In this document: piece after piece, positions 1 through 7,720 of the stretch | Layout of the letters: every line of letters begins with the position of its first letter | Position numbering within the stretch: position 1 is the first letter of the stretch | From: Acidimicrobiia bacterium | GTDB lineage: Bacteria; Actinomycetota; Acidimicrobiia; Acidimicrobiales; JACDCH01 | Direction of reading: 5' to 3' | Length of the DNA: 16,106 bases | Assembly: GCA_013694495.1 (NCBI GenBank) | Contig: JACDCH010000347.1 | Span: 1-16,106 of the forward strand | The notes under the pieces: model-generated | The model's database searches: none | What the model saw: only the letters and a program-made list of their open reading frames with translations | What the model was told of the DNA's origin: nothing | Made by a program: the position numbers and the translations under genes

Positions 1-1
1 G

Positions 2-682
2 GGCGGGGAGACCCAGGAGGTCCGCGCCGAGCACTTCGTCACCAGCATGCCCATCACGGCGCTGCTGATGGCGATGCACCCCGCACCCCCCGACGAGGTG
101 CTGGCGGCGGCGCGGGGGCTCAGGTACCGCGACTTCCTGATCGTCACGCTGATCCTGGACCGCGACGACCTCTTCCCCGACAACTGGATCTACGTGCACA
201 CCCCCGAGGTGAAGGTGGGGCGGATCCAGAACTTCAAGAACTGGTCCGCCGCGATGGTGCCCGAGGCGGGCAAGACCTGCGTGGGGATGGAGTACTTCTG
301 CTCCGAGGGCGACGCCGTCTGGGAGACCAGCGACCCCGAGCTCATCAAGCTCGCCGCCCGCGAGATCGAGCGGCTGAAGCTCGCCAAGGCCTCCGACGCC
401 GAGGACGGCTGCGTGATCCGGGAGCGGAAGGCCTACCCCGTGTACGACGGGGAATACCGGGCGCACCTGGACGTCTTGCGGCGGTACCTCGACGGGTTCG
501 AGAACCTGCAGACCGTGGGCCGCAACGGGATGCACCGCTACAACAACCAGGACCACTCGATGCTCACGGCCATGCTGTCGGTGGAGAACATCTTCGGTGC
601 CCACCACGACGTGTGGAACGTCAACGTCGAGGAGGAGTACCACGAGGAGAAGGTGGCGGCCCCGCCGCACCCGAACCAGTGA
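2..682 (+). CDS. FAD/NAD(P)-dependent oxidoreductase, amine-oxidase-like (C-terminal part, cut by window edge)
   Basis: The frame is open from base 2 to the TGA at 680-682; the N-terminal Rossmann FAD-binding half lies outside the window. About 226 residues are visible. The segment resembles the C-terminal half of protoporphyrinogen-oxidase/UDP-galactopyranose-mutase-like flavoproteins often found near polysaccharide genes. Recognisable stretches are NWIYVHTPEVKVGRIQNFKN, the EYFC block, and a terminal GRNGMHRYNNQDHSM block, where such proteins close over the flavin. The substrate cannot be told from sequence; by family it would be a soluble flavoenzyme oxidising or isomerising a small molecule or sugar nucleotide. 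An internal ATG at 47 is not the true start, because the similarity continues upstream of it. The last residues (HEEKVAAPPHPNQ) are a polar tail. The next gene is on the opposite strand and converges on this one. The family call is solid, the specific function unknown. Confidence 0.85.
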   Translation, partial: GGETQEVRAEHFVTSMPITALLMAMHPAPPDEVLAAARGLRYRDFLIVTLILDRDDLFPDNWIYVHTPEVKVGRIQNFKNWSAAMVPEAGKTCVGMEYFCSEGDAVWETSDPELIKLAAREIERLKLAKASDAEDGCVIRERKAYPVYDGEYRAHLDVLRRYLDGFENLQTVGRNGMHRYNNQDHSMLTAMLSVENIFGAHHDVWNVNVEEEYHEEKVAAPPHPNQ

Positions 683-703
683 CCGGCGCGGCGTCGGGCG
701 CGG

Positions 704-1128
704 TCAGGCCCGGCCGTCGGCGTCCGAGCGGTCGGCATCCGCTGCCGCACGGCGAGCGGTTCGACGTGCTCCGGAAGGGCCCAGCGCGCCAGCTCGACCA
801 CGGGCCCGACGGCGACGATGGTCAGCGCAGTCCCGAGCCCGGGCCGCCCGCGGAGGGCCATGCCGGCGGCGACGAAGGCGGCGGCGAGGAGGACGGCCGC
901 CCCGCCGAAGGCGAGGCCGAGCCGATCGGCCAGGCCGCCGGTGAGGACGTCGTACGGCGCCACCCCGAGCTCGGCGGTGAGCGCGATCCCGGTCGCGACG
1001 AGCACGACGCCCCCGCCGAACACGCCCAGCCGCTGCGGCCCGGGCGTCAGCTCGTTCGTCCGGCCGACCTGACCCTCGGCCGCTACCTCGTGTTCTGCCC
1101 CCTCCCTGGATCCGACGGCACCCCCCAC
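704..1128 (-). pseudogene. YczE/YitT-like integral membrane protein, truncated or frameshifted
   Basis: Read leftwards from a GTG at 1128, the first 110 or so residues look like the N-terminal half of a YczE/YyaS/YitT-type membrane protein. They hold a first helix (GVFGGGVVLVATGIAL), the family-like block ELGVAPYDVLTGGLADRLGL, a second helix (AVLLAAAFVAAGMAL) and a third (GTALTIVAVGPVVELARWAL). Family members usually have about 200 residues and four to five helices. Here resemblance stops after ARWALPE near 770. The frame then runs on without a stop to 538, antisense through the upstream oxidoreductase gene, which is an unlikely real C-terminus. A shift into another frame would end at the TGA at 706-704, which I used as the boundary. 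The start is uncertain and no convincing Shine-Dalgarno site was found. It could also be a genuinely short protein with a divergent tail. Function unknown. Confidence 0.45.
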
Positions 1129-1227
1129 GCCCAGCGGGGCCAGGTCGCCGAGCGACGACGTCGAGCTCGCACCGCTGGCGCCAGACCGTGGGCGCTGAGG
1201 GCGTAGCTCATCCTCAACCGGAAGGGC

Positions 1228-2250
1228 TCAGGGGATGGAGGCACCGGCCAGCACGTCCTCGTAGACCGAGACGTACTGGTCGACCATCCGGTCGACGCTG
1301 AACCGATCGACCGCGGCGGCGCGGATGGCCGCCCGGTCGAGCCGACCGGCGCGTTCGATGGCCCGGGCGGCCCCGTCGATGTCGCTGACGATCATCCCCG
1401 TCGTGCCGTCGTCGATGAGCTCGCGCATCGATCCGCGGTCGAAGGCGACGACGGGGGTCCCGCAGGCCATCGCCTCCGCCACGCTGTACCCGAACGGCTC
1501 GTCGAAGTCGATGAGGTGCAGCAGCGCCACGGCGCCACCGAGGAAGGCGGCACGGTTCTCGGCGCACACAGGGCCGAGGTAGCGGACCCGCTCGCCGTCG
1601 ATGCGGGGGGCGACCTGCTCGTCGAAGTAGCCCTGGTCCTGGATGATCCCGGCGATCTGCAGCGGGAGGCCCACCCGCGCCGCGGTGTCGATGGCGGCCA
1701 CGGTCCCCTTGTCGGGATGGATGCGGCCGAAGTACGCGAGGTGGTCGCCGGGCGTCGACTGGAGCGCGAAGGCGTCGGTGTCGATGCCGTGGTGGATCGT
1801 TGCCGCGTAGTCGAGCGTCGGATGCCGGTCGGCATCGCTGATGGCGACGTAGGCGCTCCGGGCGTCGTACTCGGAGTAGACGGCCAGGATCTTGGGGGAC
1901 GAGAAGCCGTGGATGGTGGTGACCAGCGGCGTCGACACCAGCCTCGAGTACGTGAGCGGGAGGAAGTCGAAGCCGTTGTGGATCAGGTCGAACTCCGCGC
2001 TCCGTTCGAACACCGCGGCGACGTGCAGGCACTCCGCCACCTTGGGGTCGACCTCGTCGTCCTCCGACCAGGCGGTGGCGACGGGCGAGACCAGACGGGC
2101 CGACGTGATCGAGTCGCCGGTTGCGAAGAGCGTGACGTCGTGCCCGCGGGCCACGAGGCCTTCGGTGAGGAGCGACGCGAACTGCTCCCACGGACCGTAG
2201 TGGCGGGGAGGGGTCCGCCAGGAGATGGGTGCGAGCACGGCGATCCGCAC
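1228..2250 (-). CDS. GT4-type glycosyltransferase (fourth gene of glycan operon)
   Basis: This 340-aa protein starts at GTG 2250 (VRIAVLAPISWRTPP) and ends at TGA 1230-1228. It has the GT-B layout of family 4 retaining glycosyltransferases. The N-terminal acceptor domain has a glycine/His region (ARGHDVTLFATGD) and a central TTIHGF strand. The C-terminal nucleotide-sugar domain has AYFGRIHPDKG and the EPFGYSVAEAMACGTPVVA block, which carries the EX7E pair that contacts the donor sugar nucleotide. No signal peptide is seen, so a cytoplasmic or membrane-peripheral enzyme is expected. The start lies 8 nt beyond the stop of the GH130 gene, so the two are very probably co-transcribed. The frame is open far upstream of GTG 2250, but that part is a shadow of the GH130 gene; the domain begins cleanly at this GTG. 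A GGAG sits about 14 nt upstream, farther than ideal. Donor and acceptor are unknown. Confidence 0.88.
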   Translation of the reverse strand: MRIAVLAPISWRTPPRHYGPWEQFASLLTEGLVARGHDVTLFATGDSITSARLVSPVATAWSEDDEVDPKVAECLHVAAVFERSAEFDLIHNGFDFLPLTYSRLVSTPLVTTIHGFSSPKILAVYSEYDARSAYVAISDADRHPTLDYAATIHHGIDTDAFALQSTPGDHLAYFGRIHPDKGTVAAIDTAARVGLPLQIAGIIQDQGYFDEQVAPRIDGERVRYLGPVCAENRAAFLGGAVALLHLIDFDEPFGYSVAEAMACGTPVVAFDRGSMRELIDDGTTGMIVSDIDGAARAIERAGRLDRAAIRAAAVDRFSVDRMVDQYVSVYEDVLAGASIP

Positions 2251-2258
2251 GGCGCCGT

Positions 2259-3743
2259 TCAGCGCTCCGTCGGGTCGGTCAGCACGCCGAGGAGGTCGTC
2301 GACCGGCACGGTGGCGATGCCGATGCTTGCGTCGCCCACGCCGTAGGGGACGACGAGTGACCCGGCGTGGACGATGGCACCGCAGGAGTAGACGACGTTG
2401 GGGACGTACCCGTTCTGCTCGGCGCTCGTCGGCTGGAGGAGCGGGCGGCGCAGCTGCCCGAGGATGCGGGTCGGATCGTCCAGGTCGAGGAGCAGCGCGC
2501 CGATGCTGTAGGTCCGCATCGGGCCCACCCCGTGGGTGAGCACGAGCCAGCCGGCGTCGGTCTCGATCGGGGAGCCGCAATTGCCGAGCTGCAGGACCTC
2601 CCAGGCGCGGGTCGGCGCCTGGCACGGGGTCGACGTCGCCCAGTCGAGCGGATGGGCGGCGAAGGCGATGGCGTTGGTCTCCCGGTCGCTGCGGGACAGG
2701 GCGACGTACCGGCCGTGCACGCGGCGGGGGAACAAGGCGAGGCCCTTGTTGGCGGCGGCCGGTCCGGCCAACGGGGAGGAGGTGAAGGTGCGGAAGTCGC
2801 TGGTCTCGAGGAGCTGCTGGCTGATGTGGTCGCCGTCGTAGGCGGTGTAGACGGCGTAGTAGGTGACGGCGCCGTCGTCGTGGGTGAACCGCACGAAGCG
2901 GGCGTCTTCCATGCCATGGCTCTCGGCGGCCATCGAGGGCCACAGGACCCGTTCGTCGAGCGCGGACTCGGGTGGGAACTCGACGCCGTAGGTGCGCATC
3001 GCGATGGCGCGGATGGCGGCGATCGTCTCGTTCCCCCGATGACGGGTGACGAGGTTGCCGTGCAGGCGGCCGAGCTGCTCCTCCAGATCGGCGGCTGCGA
3101 ACCGTGGGCCGAGCGGGTCGAGCACGTAGTCGGCGTTCTCGCCGTCGACCCCGAGCCGCGCCAGCTCGGCGCGCAAGGCGGGCGCCTCCAAGGTCACCGT
3201 CTGCGTGGTGCCCACGGTCGCGTACCGGGGAGGGGGATCGAACACGGTCTGCCCGTCGCCGTCGATCAGCCCGGTGCGGAAGCCGACCGAGGAGCGATGG
3301 CCCTCACCGATCGCCCGGACGCTCATGATGATGCGGAGCGCGCCCGGCGGTGCCCCGTCCTGGTCCGGGTCGGCGACGATGCTGGGGTTGCAGAGGGCGG
3401 CGCCCTCGATGGCGAACTCACAGGTGAACGTGGCCCCCAGCAGCAGGCGCCTGGTGTCGGAGAGGGGGCGAGCCGCCTCGAGGCGGTCGGCCAGCTGGGC
3501 AGCGTGGCGGCGGAACGTTGCGAGCAGGTCGCGGTGACGGCCGGCGAACCGGTCCTGCACGTCGTCGAATGCCGCCCGCACCTCGGCGTCGTCGAGCGCC
3601 AACAGGCGCGCCAGCACCGCCCCGGCGCGGGAGTCCTGGTGTTCGAAGCCCTCCTGGCCGGGGACGAACATCTGCGTGATGACCCGGCCGGCGTCAGGTC
3701 GCAACCGCTGCGCGCCGCGGCGAACGGCGAGGGCGAGGGTCAC
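2259..3743 (-). CDS. GH130-family glycoside phosphorylase/mannosidase-like protein
   Basis: This 494-aa protein is expected to cleave or phosphorolyse beta-mannosides, as characterised GH130 enzymes do. The C-terminal 300 residues have the five-bladed beta-propeller signature. GMEDARFVRF contains the Asp that acts as proton donor in GH130 (motif GxEDxR). Further blocks are NCGSPIETDAGWLVLTHGVG, YSIGALLLDLDDP and NGYVPNVVYSCGAIV. The N-terminal 170 residues are largely helical and charged, as in the longer GH130 members. The start is GTG 3743 (VTLALAVRRGAQRLRPD), whose GTGA overlaps the TGA of the upstream gene, showing translational coupling. No signal peptide is visible, so it is probably cytoplasmic. 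Between two GT4 genes and an (alpha/alpha)6 protein, it likely recycles or trims a mannose-containing oligosaccharide. Phosphorylase versus hydrolase cannot be decided without aligning the phosphate-binding residues. Confidence 0.86.
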   Translation of the reverse strand: MTLALAVRRGAQRLRPDAGRVITQMFVPGQEGFEHQDSRAGAVLARLLALDDAEVRAAFDDVQDRFAGRHRDLLATFRRHAAQLADRLEAARPLSDTRRLLLGATFTCEFAIEGAALCNPSIVADPDQDGAPPGALRIIMSVRAIGEGHRSSVGFRTGLIDGDGQTVFDPPPRYATVGTTQTVTLEAPALRAELARLGVDGENADYVLDPLGPRFAAADLEEQLGRLHGNLVTRHRGNETIAAIRAIAMRTYGVEFPPESALDERVLWPSMAAESHGMEDARFVRFTHDDGAVTYYAVYTAYDGDHISQQLLETSDFRTFTSSPLAGPAAANKGLALFPRRVHGRYVALSRSDRETNAIAFAAHPLDWATSTPCQAPTRAWEVLQLGNCGSPIETDAGWLVLTHGVGPMRTYSIGALLLDLDDPTRILGQLRRPLLQPTSAEQNGYVPNVVYSCGAIVHAGSLVVPYGVGDASIGIATVPVDDLLGVLTDPTER

Positions 3744-4759
3744 CGCGACGCGGGAACGAGGTGGCGGCCGTGCTGCAGGGTGGCGACCAGAGCGAGGGTC
3801 GACTCGGTGCCTTGGTTCAGGTTGGGTCCGTGGGCGTGGAGCCCGTCGTAGCCGCCGCCGGTCACGGGGTCGAACATGGCGTGTCCGGCGTCGTTGTCGC
3901 CGAGGAACCAGCTCACGGCCGCCGCGACCCCGTCTGACCACCGGCGGTCGTCCGGATCGACCGTGGCGGCGCGAGCGCAGGCATCGGCGAGGGCGGCGAC
4001 CTCGATGGGCTGCTGATCGAAGGCGGGACGGGTGGCACCAGGTGCGCTGCCGTCCACGGGGGTGACAGAGAGGTGCCCGTCGACCATCTCGTGGTCGAGC
4101 AGCCATCCCAGCAGGTGCAGCCCGCGCTGGAGCAGGTCGGGCCGGGAGAGCAGGCTCCCGGCGGCGATCATGGCCTCGGGGAGGACCGCGTTGGCGTAGG
4201 CGAGCCGCGGCTCGGGCCACGGCCACGACGCGTCGCCACCGGCATCGGGCAGCGCGGTCGCATCGCGCAGCAGCTCACGAGCGACAGGATGATCGGGGAC
4301 GGCGGTTAGAAGCTCTGCGGCGCCGATCGCGGCGAACGCCATCGCTCGCGACCACGGCGAGCGCCGTCGCGCCGCCCGCTCGAACTCCCTCACGGCCGTC
4401 TGCCGGATCCCTTCGGCGTGCCCGTGGGCCGCGGCGGTGCCGAGCGCCCAGACGCTCCGGCCCCAGCAGTCCTCCAGCGATGGTCGGTCGAGCCATCGGC
4501 CGCGTCGGTCCATCCGGTTGCGGTAGCCGCCGTCGGCGCCCTGCGCGCTGCACAGGAACTGCAGGCTGAGCGCGGCCAGCGAACGGACGTCAGGGCTCGG
4601 GTCCGGTTCGCGCGTCGTCACGACGAGAACCCTGGCCATGTCGTCGGTGCAGTAGCCGTGCTCCGGTCGGGGTTCGCCGAGACGGGCGTGCTCGAAGGTG
4701 GCCCGCTCGTCGGTCATGGCCAGCAGGTGATCGAAGCGCGGGGACGCGATGGTGGTCAT
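3740..4759 (-). CDS. Putative six-hairpin (alpha/alpha)6-type carbohydrate-active protein
   Basis: This 339-aa protein starts at ATG 4759 (MTTIASPRFDHLLAMTDERA). The ATGA overlaps the stop of the upstream glycosyltransferase and the end overlaps the GH130 start, so it is the coupled second gene of the operon. The sequence alternates helices with short aromatic and glycine loops: EHGYCTDDMARVLVV, GADGGYRNRMDRRGRW, DCWGRSVWALG, GYDGLHAHGPNLNQGTEST. This is the look of (alpha/alpha)6 toroid enzymes such as epimerases, unsaturated hydrolases or glycosidases. Similar proteins beside GH130 and GT4 genes are, from memory, often labelled 'glycosyltransferase' without biochemical support. The acidic and aromatic loop residues (YCTDD, EDCWGR, NQGTES) would line an active site. 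No signal peptide is present. Its role in the same cytoplasmic glycan pathway is inferred from context; the reaction is unknown. Confidence 0.7.
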   Translation of the reverse strand: MTTIASPRFDHLLAMTDERATFEHARLGEPRPEHGYCTDDMARVLVVTTREPDPSPDVRSLAALSLQFLCSAQGADGGYRNRMDRRGRWLDRPSLEDCWGRSVWALGTAAAHGHAEGIRQTAVREFERAARRRSPWSRAMAFAAIGAAELLTAVPDHPVARELLRDATALPDAGGDASWPWPEPRLAYANAVLPEAMIAAGSLLSRPDLLQRGLHLLGWLLDHEMVDGHLSVTPVDGSAPGATRPAFDQQPIEVAALADACARAATVDPDDRRWSDGVAAAVSWFLGDNDAGHAMFDPVTGGGYDGLHAHGPNLNQGTESTLALVATLQHGRHLVPASR

Positions 4760-5925
4760 ACCAACGCGGCGTGCTCGGCCAAGAGGCGGCCGGCCAGATC
4801 GAGGTACGCGGCAGCGACGACCTGCCAGCTCAGCGTCGGCGCCAGGCGGGACGCTTCGGCGGCCATGCTGGCGGCCAGGCCGGGTTGGGTGAGGACCCGG
4901 TGCAGGGCGAGGGCCAATCCGTCGCGGTCGTCGTGGTCGACGACGATGCCGGCGCCCGTGGCGAGCAGCTCGACGGCGTGGGGGAACGCGGTGGCGACCA
5001 CGGGCCGGCCGGCGGCGATGGCGTCGACCAGGACGCCCGAGGTGGCCTGGTCGCGCGAGTCGTAGGGCAGGACGACCACGGCGGCGGACTGGATCAGCGC
5101 GGTCAGCGACGGCACGTCGCGGTAGTCCGCGTCGAACTCGACGGAGGCCGCCACACCCAGCGCTCGAGCCTGTTCGATGCGGGCGTCGCGATAGGCGTCG
5201 CCCTCCGCGGCGAGGACCTTCGGGTGGGTGCGCCCGGCGACGAGGTAACGGGGGTGGCCGGGAAGGGTCTGCAGCATCGGCATCGCGTCGATCACCCGCT
5301 CGATCCCCTTGCCCGGCCCCACGAGGCCCCAGGTCAGCAACGTCGGCCGGTCGAGGCGATGCTGCCGACGCGGCCGCGACGGGATCGCGGCGCCGTGGGG
5401 GATCGTGTCGACCTTGTCGGCCGACACGGCGTAGCGGGAGCACAGCCGGGCGCGGGCGGCGTCCGACATGACCACGAGGCGGCCGGCGCGATCGGCCACG
5501 GCCTCGAGCACGGCGCGTTGGTGCGGCGACGGGTCGGACAGGACGGTGTGGGCCACCACGATCGAGGGCACGCGAAGGGCGCCGAGGACCTCGAGGATCT
5601 CGTCGCCGTCGTACCCGCCGTAGACGCCGTACTCGTGCTGGACGATGGCGACGTCGCACCCGCTCAGCAGGTCGACGGCCGCGGCCATCGAGGCCGCCGA
5701 GCCGTCGACCAGCTCGCCGACGACCCGACAGCTCGACGAGGTCGACCCGTCCGCCAGCCTGACGACGCGCACCTCGTCGCCCCGAGCCGACAAACCACTC
5801 GCCAGCGCGGCGCTGAAGGTGGCCAAGCCGCAGGGCGTCGGCGGATACGTGCTGAGGATCCCGAACGTGAGGGCCCGGGACGCCCCGCGGTCGAACATCG
5901 AGGTCGCGACAGAGGCGACGGGCAA
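4756..5925 (-). CDS. GT4-type glycosyltransferase (first gene of glycan operon)
   Basis: This 389-aa GT-B enzyme opens with the GILSTYPPTPCGLATFSAAL signature of a GT4 subgroup that usually sits in polysaccharide or glycoconjugate loci. Later blocks are IVQHEYGVYGG, a linker with DTIPHG, LLTWGLVGPGKGIERVIDAM (donor-domain start) and VVLPYDSRDQATSGVLVDAIAAGRPVVA. The usual EX7E is replaced here by Asp/Ser-rich residues, seen in other members of this subgroup. I chose TTG 5925 over the in-frame ATG at 5898 because AAGGAG (5938-5933) stands exactly 7 nt before the TTG, while the ATG has no such site. A frame open further upstream to 6213 has no ribosome site and is not needed by the domain. It is the promoter-proximal gene: its TGA overlaps the ATG of the next gene (ATGA 4759-4756). 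Donor and acceptor sugars are unknown. Confidence 0.87.
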   Translation of the reverse strand: MPVASVATSMFDRGASRALTFGILSTYPPTPCGLATFSAALASGLSARGDEVRVVRLADGSTSSSCRVVGELVDGSAASMAAAVDLLSGCDVAIVQHEYGVYGGYDGDEILEVLGALRVPSIVVAHTVLSDPSPHQRAVLEAVADRAGRLVVMSDAARARLCSRYAVSADKVDTIPHGAAIPSRPRRQHRLDRPTLLTWGLVGPGKGIERVIDAMPMLQTLPGHPRYLVAGRTHPKVLAAEGDAYRDARIEQARALGVAASVEFDADYRDVPSLTALIQSAAVVVLPYDSRDQATSGVLVDAIAAGRPVVATAFPHAVELLATGAGIVVDHDDRDGLALALHRVLTQPGLAASMAAEASRLAPTLSWQVVAAAYLDLAGRLLAEHAALV

Positions 5926-5932
5926 GAGAGAG

Positions 5933-5938
5933 CTCCTT
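5933..5938 (-). promoter_or_regulatory. Shine-Dalgarno AAGGAG deciding a TTG start
   Basis: AAGGAG on the minus strand lies 7 nt upstream of TTG 5925 and 34 nt upstream of the nearest ATG (5898). It makes the TTG the likely initiation codon of the first glycan-operon gene. Confidence 0.65.
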
Positions 5939-6160
5939 CGAGGTCGCTCGGGCGAGGCGTCGAACCGGCACGGGTCGACAGCGGGGGCCAGACGGCCGTC
6001 CTGCCCAGAGCGAGGCGACTCTCCCAAGGAGATGTGGGGCCACTCTACCTGCTCGGAGCGCATCGCCTCCGGGCGGCTCGCTCGCCGACGAGCAGTGGAG
6101 CGCGACGACCAGCGGGGCCGCCGAGATGAGCCCGTCGAAGGCTGGCGCGGGCGCGGGCCC
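5939..6160. other. Gap upstream of glycan operon
   Basis: About 220 bases separate the glycan operon from the stop of the first GAF-ANTAR gene. The promoter of the operon should lie here, unless it reads through from the regulators transcribed in the same direction. A TAGAGT (minus strand, 6047-6042) matches the actinobacterial -10 pattern TAnnnT, but no good -35 precedes it. No ORF, repeat or strong hairpin was recognised. Confidence 0.3.
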
Positions 6161-6889
6161 TCAGCTGGGCAAGGGATCGAGGACCAAGGTGGCGAGGCGG
6201 CCCTCGATGACATCCCGCGCCAGATCTGCGAGACGCAGGTTGTGGCTGCGGGCGTGGCGGCGCAAGATGCTGAAGCTCTGCTCCATGTCGAGCGCCAGTC
6301 GCTCCGCGATCATGCCCTTGGCCTGCTCGATGACGACCCGGCTGTTCAGCGCATGGGTGAGCTGTTCGTTCACGACCTGCGCCTCGTGCGCCGCCCGGTG
6401 GGACAGGATGGCGATGGTCGCGACGTCGGCGAGCGCCTGGGCTGCCTCGACATCGCCGGCCCGCATGGCGCCGGGCTCCACGTGGAACAGGTTGAGGGCG
6501 CCGACGACGGTGCCCCGCAACCGCATCGGCAGCGCTTGGACCGAGTGGAACCCGGCCCGCAGGGCTTCGGCGGCGAACCGGGGCCAGCGCCCGCTGCCCG
6601 TGGCGAGATCCTGGCTCACCACCGGTTGCCCGGTCCGGAAGCAGTCGAGGCATGGACCTTCTTCGGCCTGCAGCTCGAACAGCTCCAAGAGGCGCATCGT
6701 CTCGCTGGACGACGCCATCACGCGGAGCTCGCCGTCGGGCCCCGCCAGCATGAGTCCAGCCGCGCCGACGTCGAGCACGTCCACGCACCGGTCGGCGAGC
6801 CGCGTCAACAGCTCGATTACGTCGAAGTCAGCGACGAGGGTGTCGGCCAGCTCGACGAGCGCCTTGGCGAGCAATGTCTCTCGAGCCAC
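6161..6889 (-). CDS. GAF-ANTAR regulatory protein (canonical ANTAR)
   Basis: This 242-aa protein has an N-terminal GAF sensor domain (about residues 20-160) and a C-terminal ANTAR RNA-binding domain (about 180-232). The GAF part shows the EEGPCLDC block and the WPRFAAEA and VVGALNLFHVEPG strands typical of this subfamily. The ANTAR part reads NSRVVIEQAKGMIAERLALD, then SFSILRRHARSHNLRLADLA, and keeps the conserved Ala-Lys-Gly and the hydrophobic three-helix pattern. ANTAR domains bind paired-hexaloop RNAs and prevent transcription termination. The GAF domain would control this through an unknown ligand. The start is GTG 6889, because AGGAGG (6899-6894) lies just 4 nt upstream and falls inside the longer frame that begins at ATG 6904. 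It is 66 nt downstream of another GAF-ANTAR gene in the same direction. No TM segment or signal peptide is present. Confidence 0.88.
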   Translation of the reverse strand: MARETLLAKALVELADTLVADFDVIELLTRLADRCVDVLDVGAAGLMLAGPDGELRVMASSSETMRLLELFELQAEEGPCLDCFRTGQPVVSQDLATGSGRWPRFAAEALRAGFHSVQALPMRLRGTVVGALNLFHVEPGAMRAGDVEAAQALADVATIAILSHRAAHEAQVVNEQLTHALNSRVVIEQAKGMIAERLALDMEQSFSILRRHARSHNLRLADLARDVIEGRLATLVLDPLPS

Positions 6890-6893
6890 CGGA

Positions 6894-6899
6894 CCTCCT
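6894..6899 (-). promoter_or_regulatory. Shine-Dalgarno AGGAGG deciding a GTG start
   Basis: A perfect AGGAGG 4 nt before GTG 6889. It sits inside the alternative longer reading frame from ATG 6904, so the GTG is the better start for the GAF-ANTAR gene. Confidence 0.65.
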
Positions 6900-6955
6900 C
6901 TCATCTCGGCCCGGGCACCTTCGACCGCCGGTACTCCAGCTGACCGCCCACCGGA

Positions 6956-7720
6956 TCATACGACGGCCCACCCGTCTCCGCCCCGGGCGGCTCGTGGTCG
7001 CGGGACGGGGTCGCGCTCGCCGCGATCGTCGAATCGCAGCCGCCGTGCCACCACCTCTGCGGCCGCGAGGGCGAGGGCGAGGCCATGGCTGAACGCGTAG
7101 GCGCGCAGGCGGATGAGCGCATGGGCGACGCTGACCTCGAGCTGGGCCGCGACCATGCCCGAGGCCTGGTGCACCACGTACTGGAACTCGGCGACCGCTT
7201 CGAGCTCGACGGCGACCTGGCCCGGCGGGGCACCGGCCTGCGCGACCAGCACCGCTTGCGCGGCGACGTCGGCCATCACGAGCGCGTCGGCGTGCTGTTC
7301 GTCGGAAAGCGGACCCGCTTCGGCGCGATAGAGGTTGAGGGCACCGAGGCGCACGGCCCCGACCTGCAACGGGAAGCCGAACACTGCTCCCACGCCTGCG
7401 TCGATGGCGGGCCCGCGGAACGCCGGCCAGCGGATCTGCGTCGGATGGGCAAGATCCGCTTCGAGCACCGCACGATCCTGTCGGTAGGCGTCCACGCACG
7501 GTCCCTCACCCAAGTCGTACTGGAGGCGTTCGATGAGCGCACTCACCTCGTCCGTCGTGCACACCGAGCCCCGGGGCACACCCCCGGAAATCAGCATGAT
7601 CCCGGCGCCGCTCATGACGGTGACCTCGGCACAGACGTCGCAAAGCCTCGTCGTCTCGAGGCCCGGTCCGGCTGACTGAGCGAGCAGCTCGAGGATCCGC
7701 CGCCGTCGCTCACCGGCCAC
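6956..7720 (-). CDS. GAF-ANTAR-like regulatory protein with degenerate ANTAR domain
   Basis: This 254-aa protein from GTG 7720 (VAGERRRRILELLAQSAGPG) has a GAF domain over roughly residues 15-160, with GEGPCVDAYRQDRAV, IRWPAFRGPA and AVRLGALNLYRAEAGPL. The C-terminal segment (about 175-225) aligns by pattern with ANTAR but is degraded: VVHQASGMVAAQLEV replaces the usual VIEQAKGxL. The conserved Lys is gone, and the last helix is Ala-rich (LALALAAAEVVARRL). It may therefore have lost RNA binding, or act only by dimerisation or sensing. A basic tail follows (DDRGERDPVPRPRAARGG). The start overlaps the end of the upstream STAS gene by 11 nt, which implies co-translation of a STAS/GAF unit. It also lies 66 nt upstream of a canonical GAF-ANTAR gene. 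The GAF assignment is firm; the ANTAR assignment rests on pattern only. Confidence 0.8.
   Translation of the reverse strand: MAGERRRRILELLAQSAGPGLETTRLCDVCAEVTVMSGAGIMLISGGVPRGSVCTTDEVSALIERLQYDLGEGPCVDAYRQDRAVLEADLAHPTQIRWPAFRGPAIDAGVGAVFGFPLQVGAVRLGALNLYRAEAGPLSDEQHADALVMADVAAQAVLVAQAGAPPGQVAVELEAVAEFQYVVHQASGMVAAQLEVSVAHALIRLRAYAFSHGLALALAAAEVVARRLRFDDRGERDPVPRPRAARGGDGWAVV

Noticed and set aside
1205..1225. tRNA-like GGGCGTAGCTCA near the end of the glycan operon
   Set aside because: No cloverleaf, anticodon arm or T-arm follows; a short chance match.
6042..6047. TAGAGT as the promoter -10 of the glycan operon
   Set aside because: It fits TAnnnT, but no -35 is found at a suitable distance and the motif is frequent by chance; mentioned only within the gap entry.
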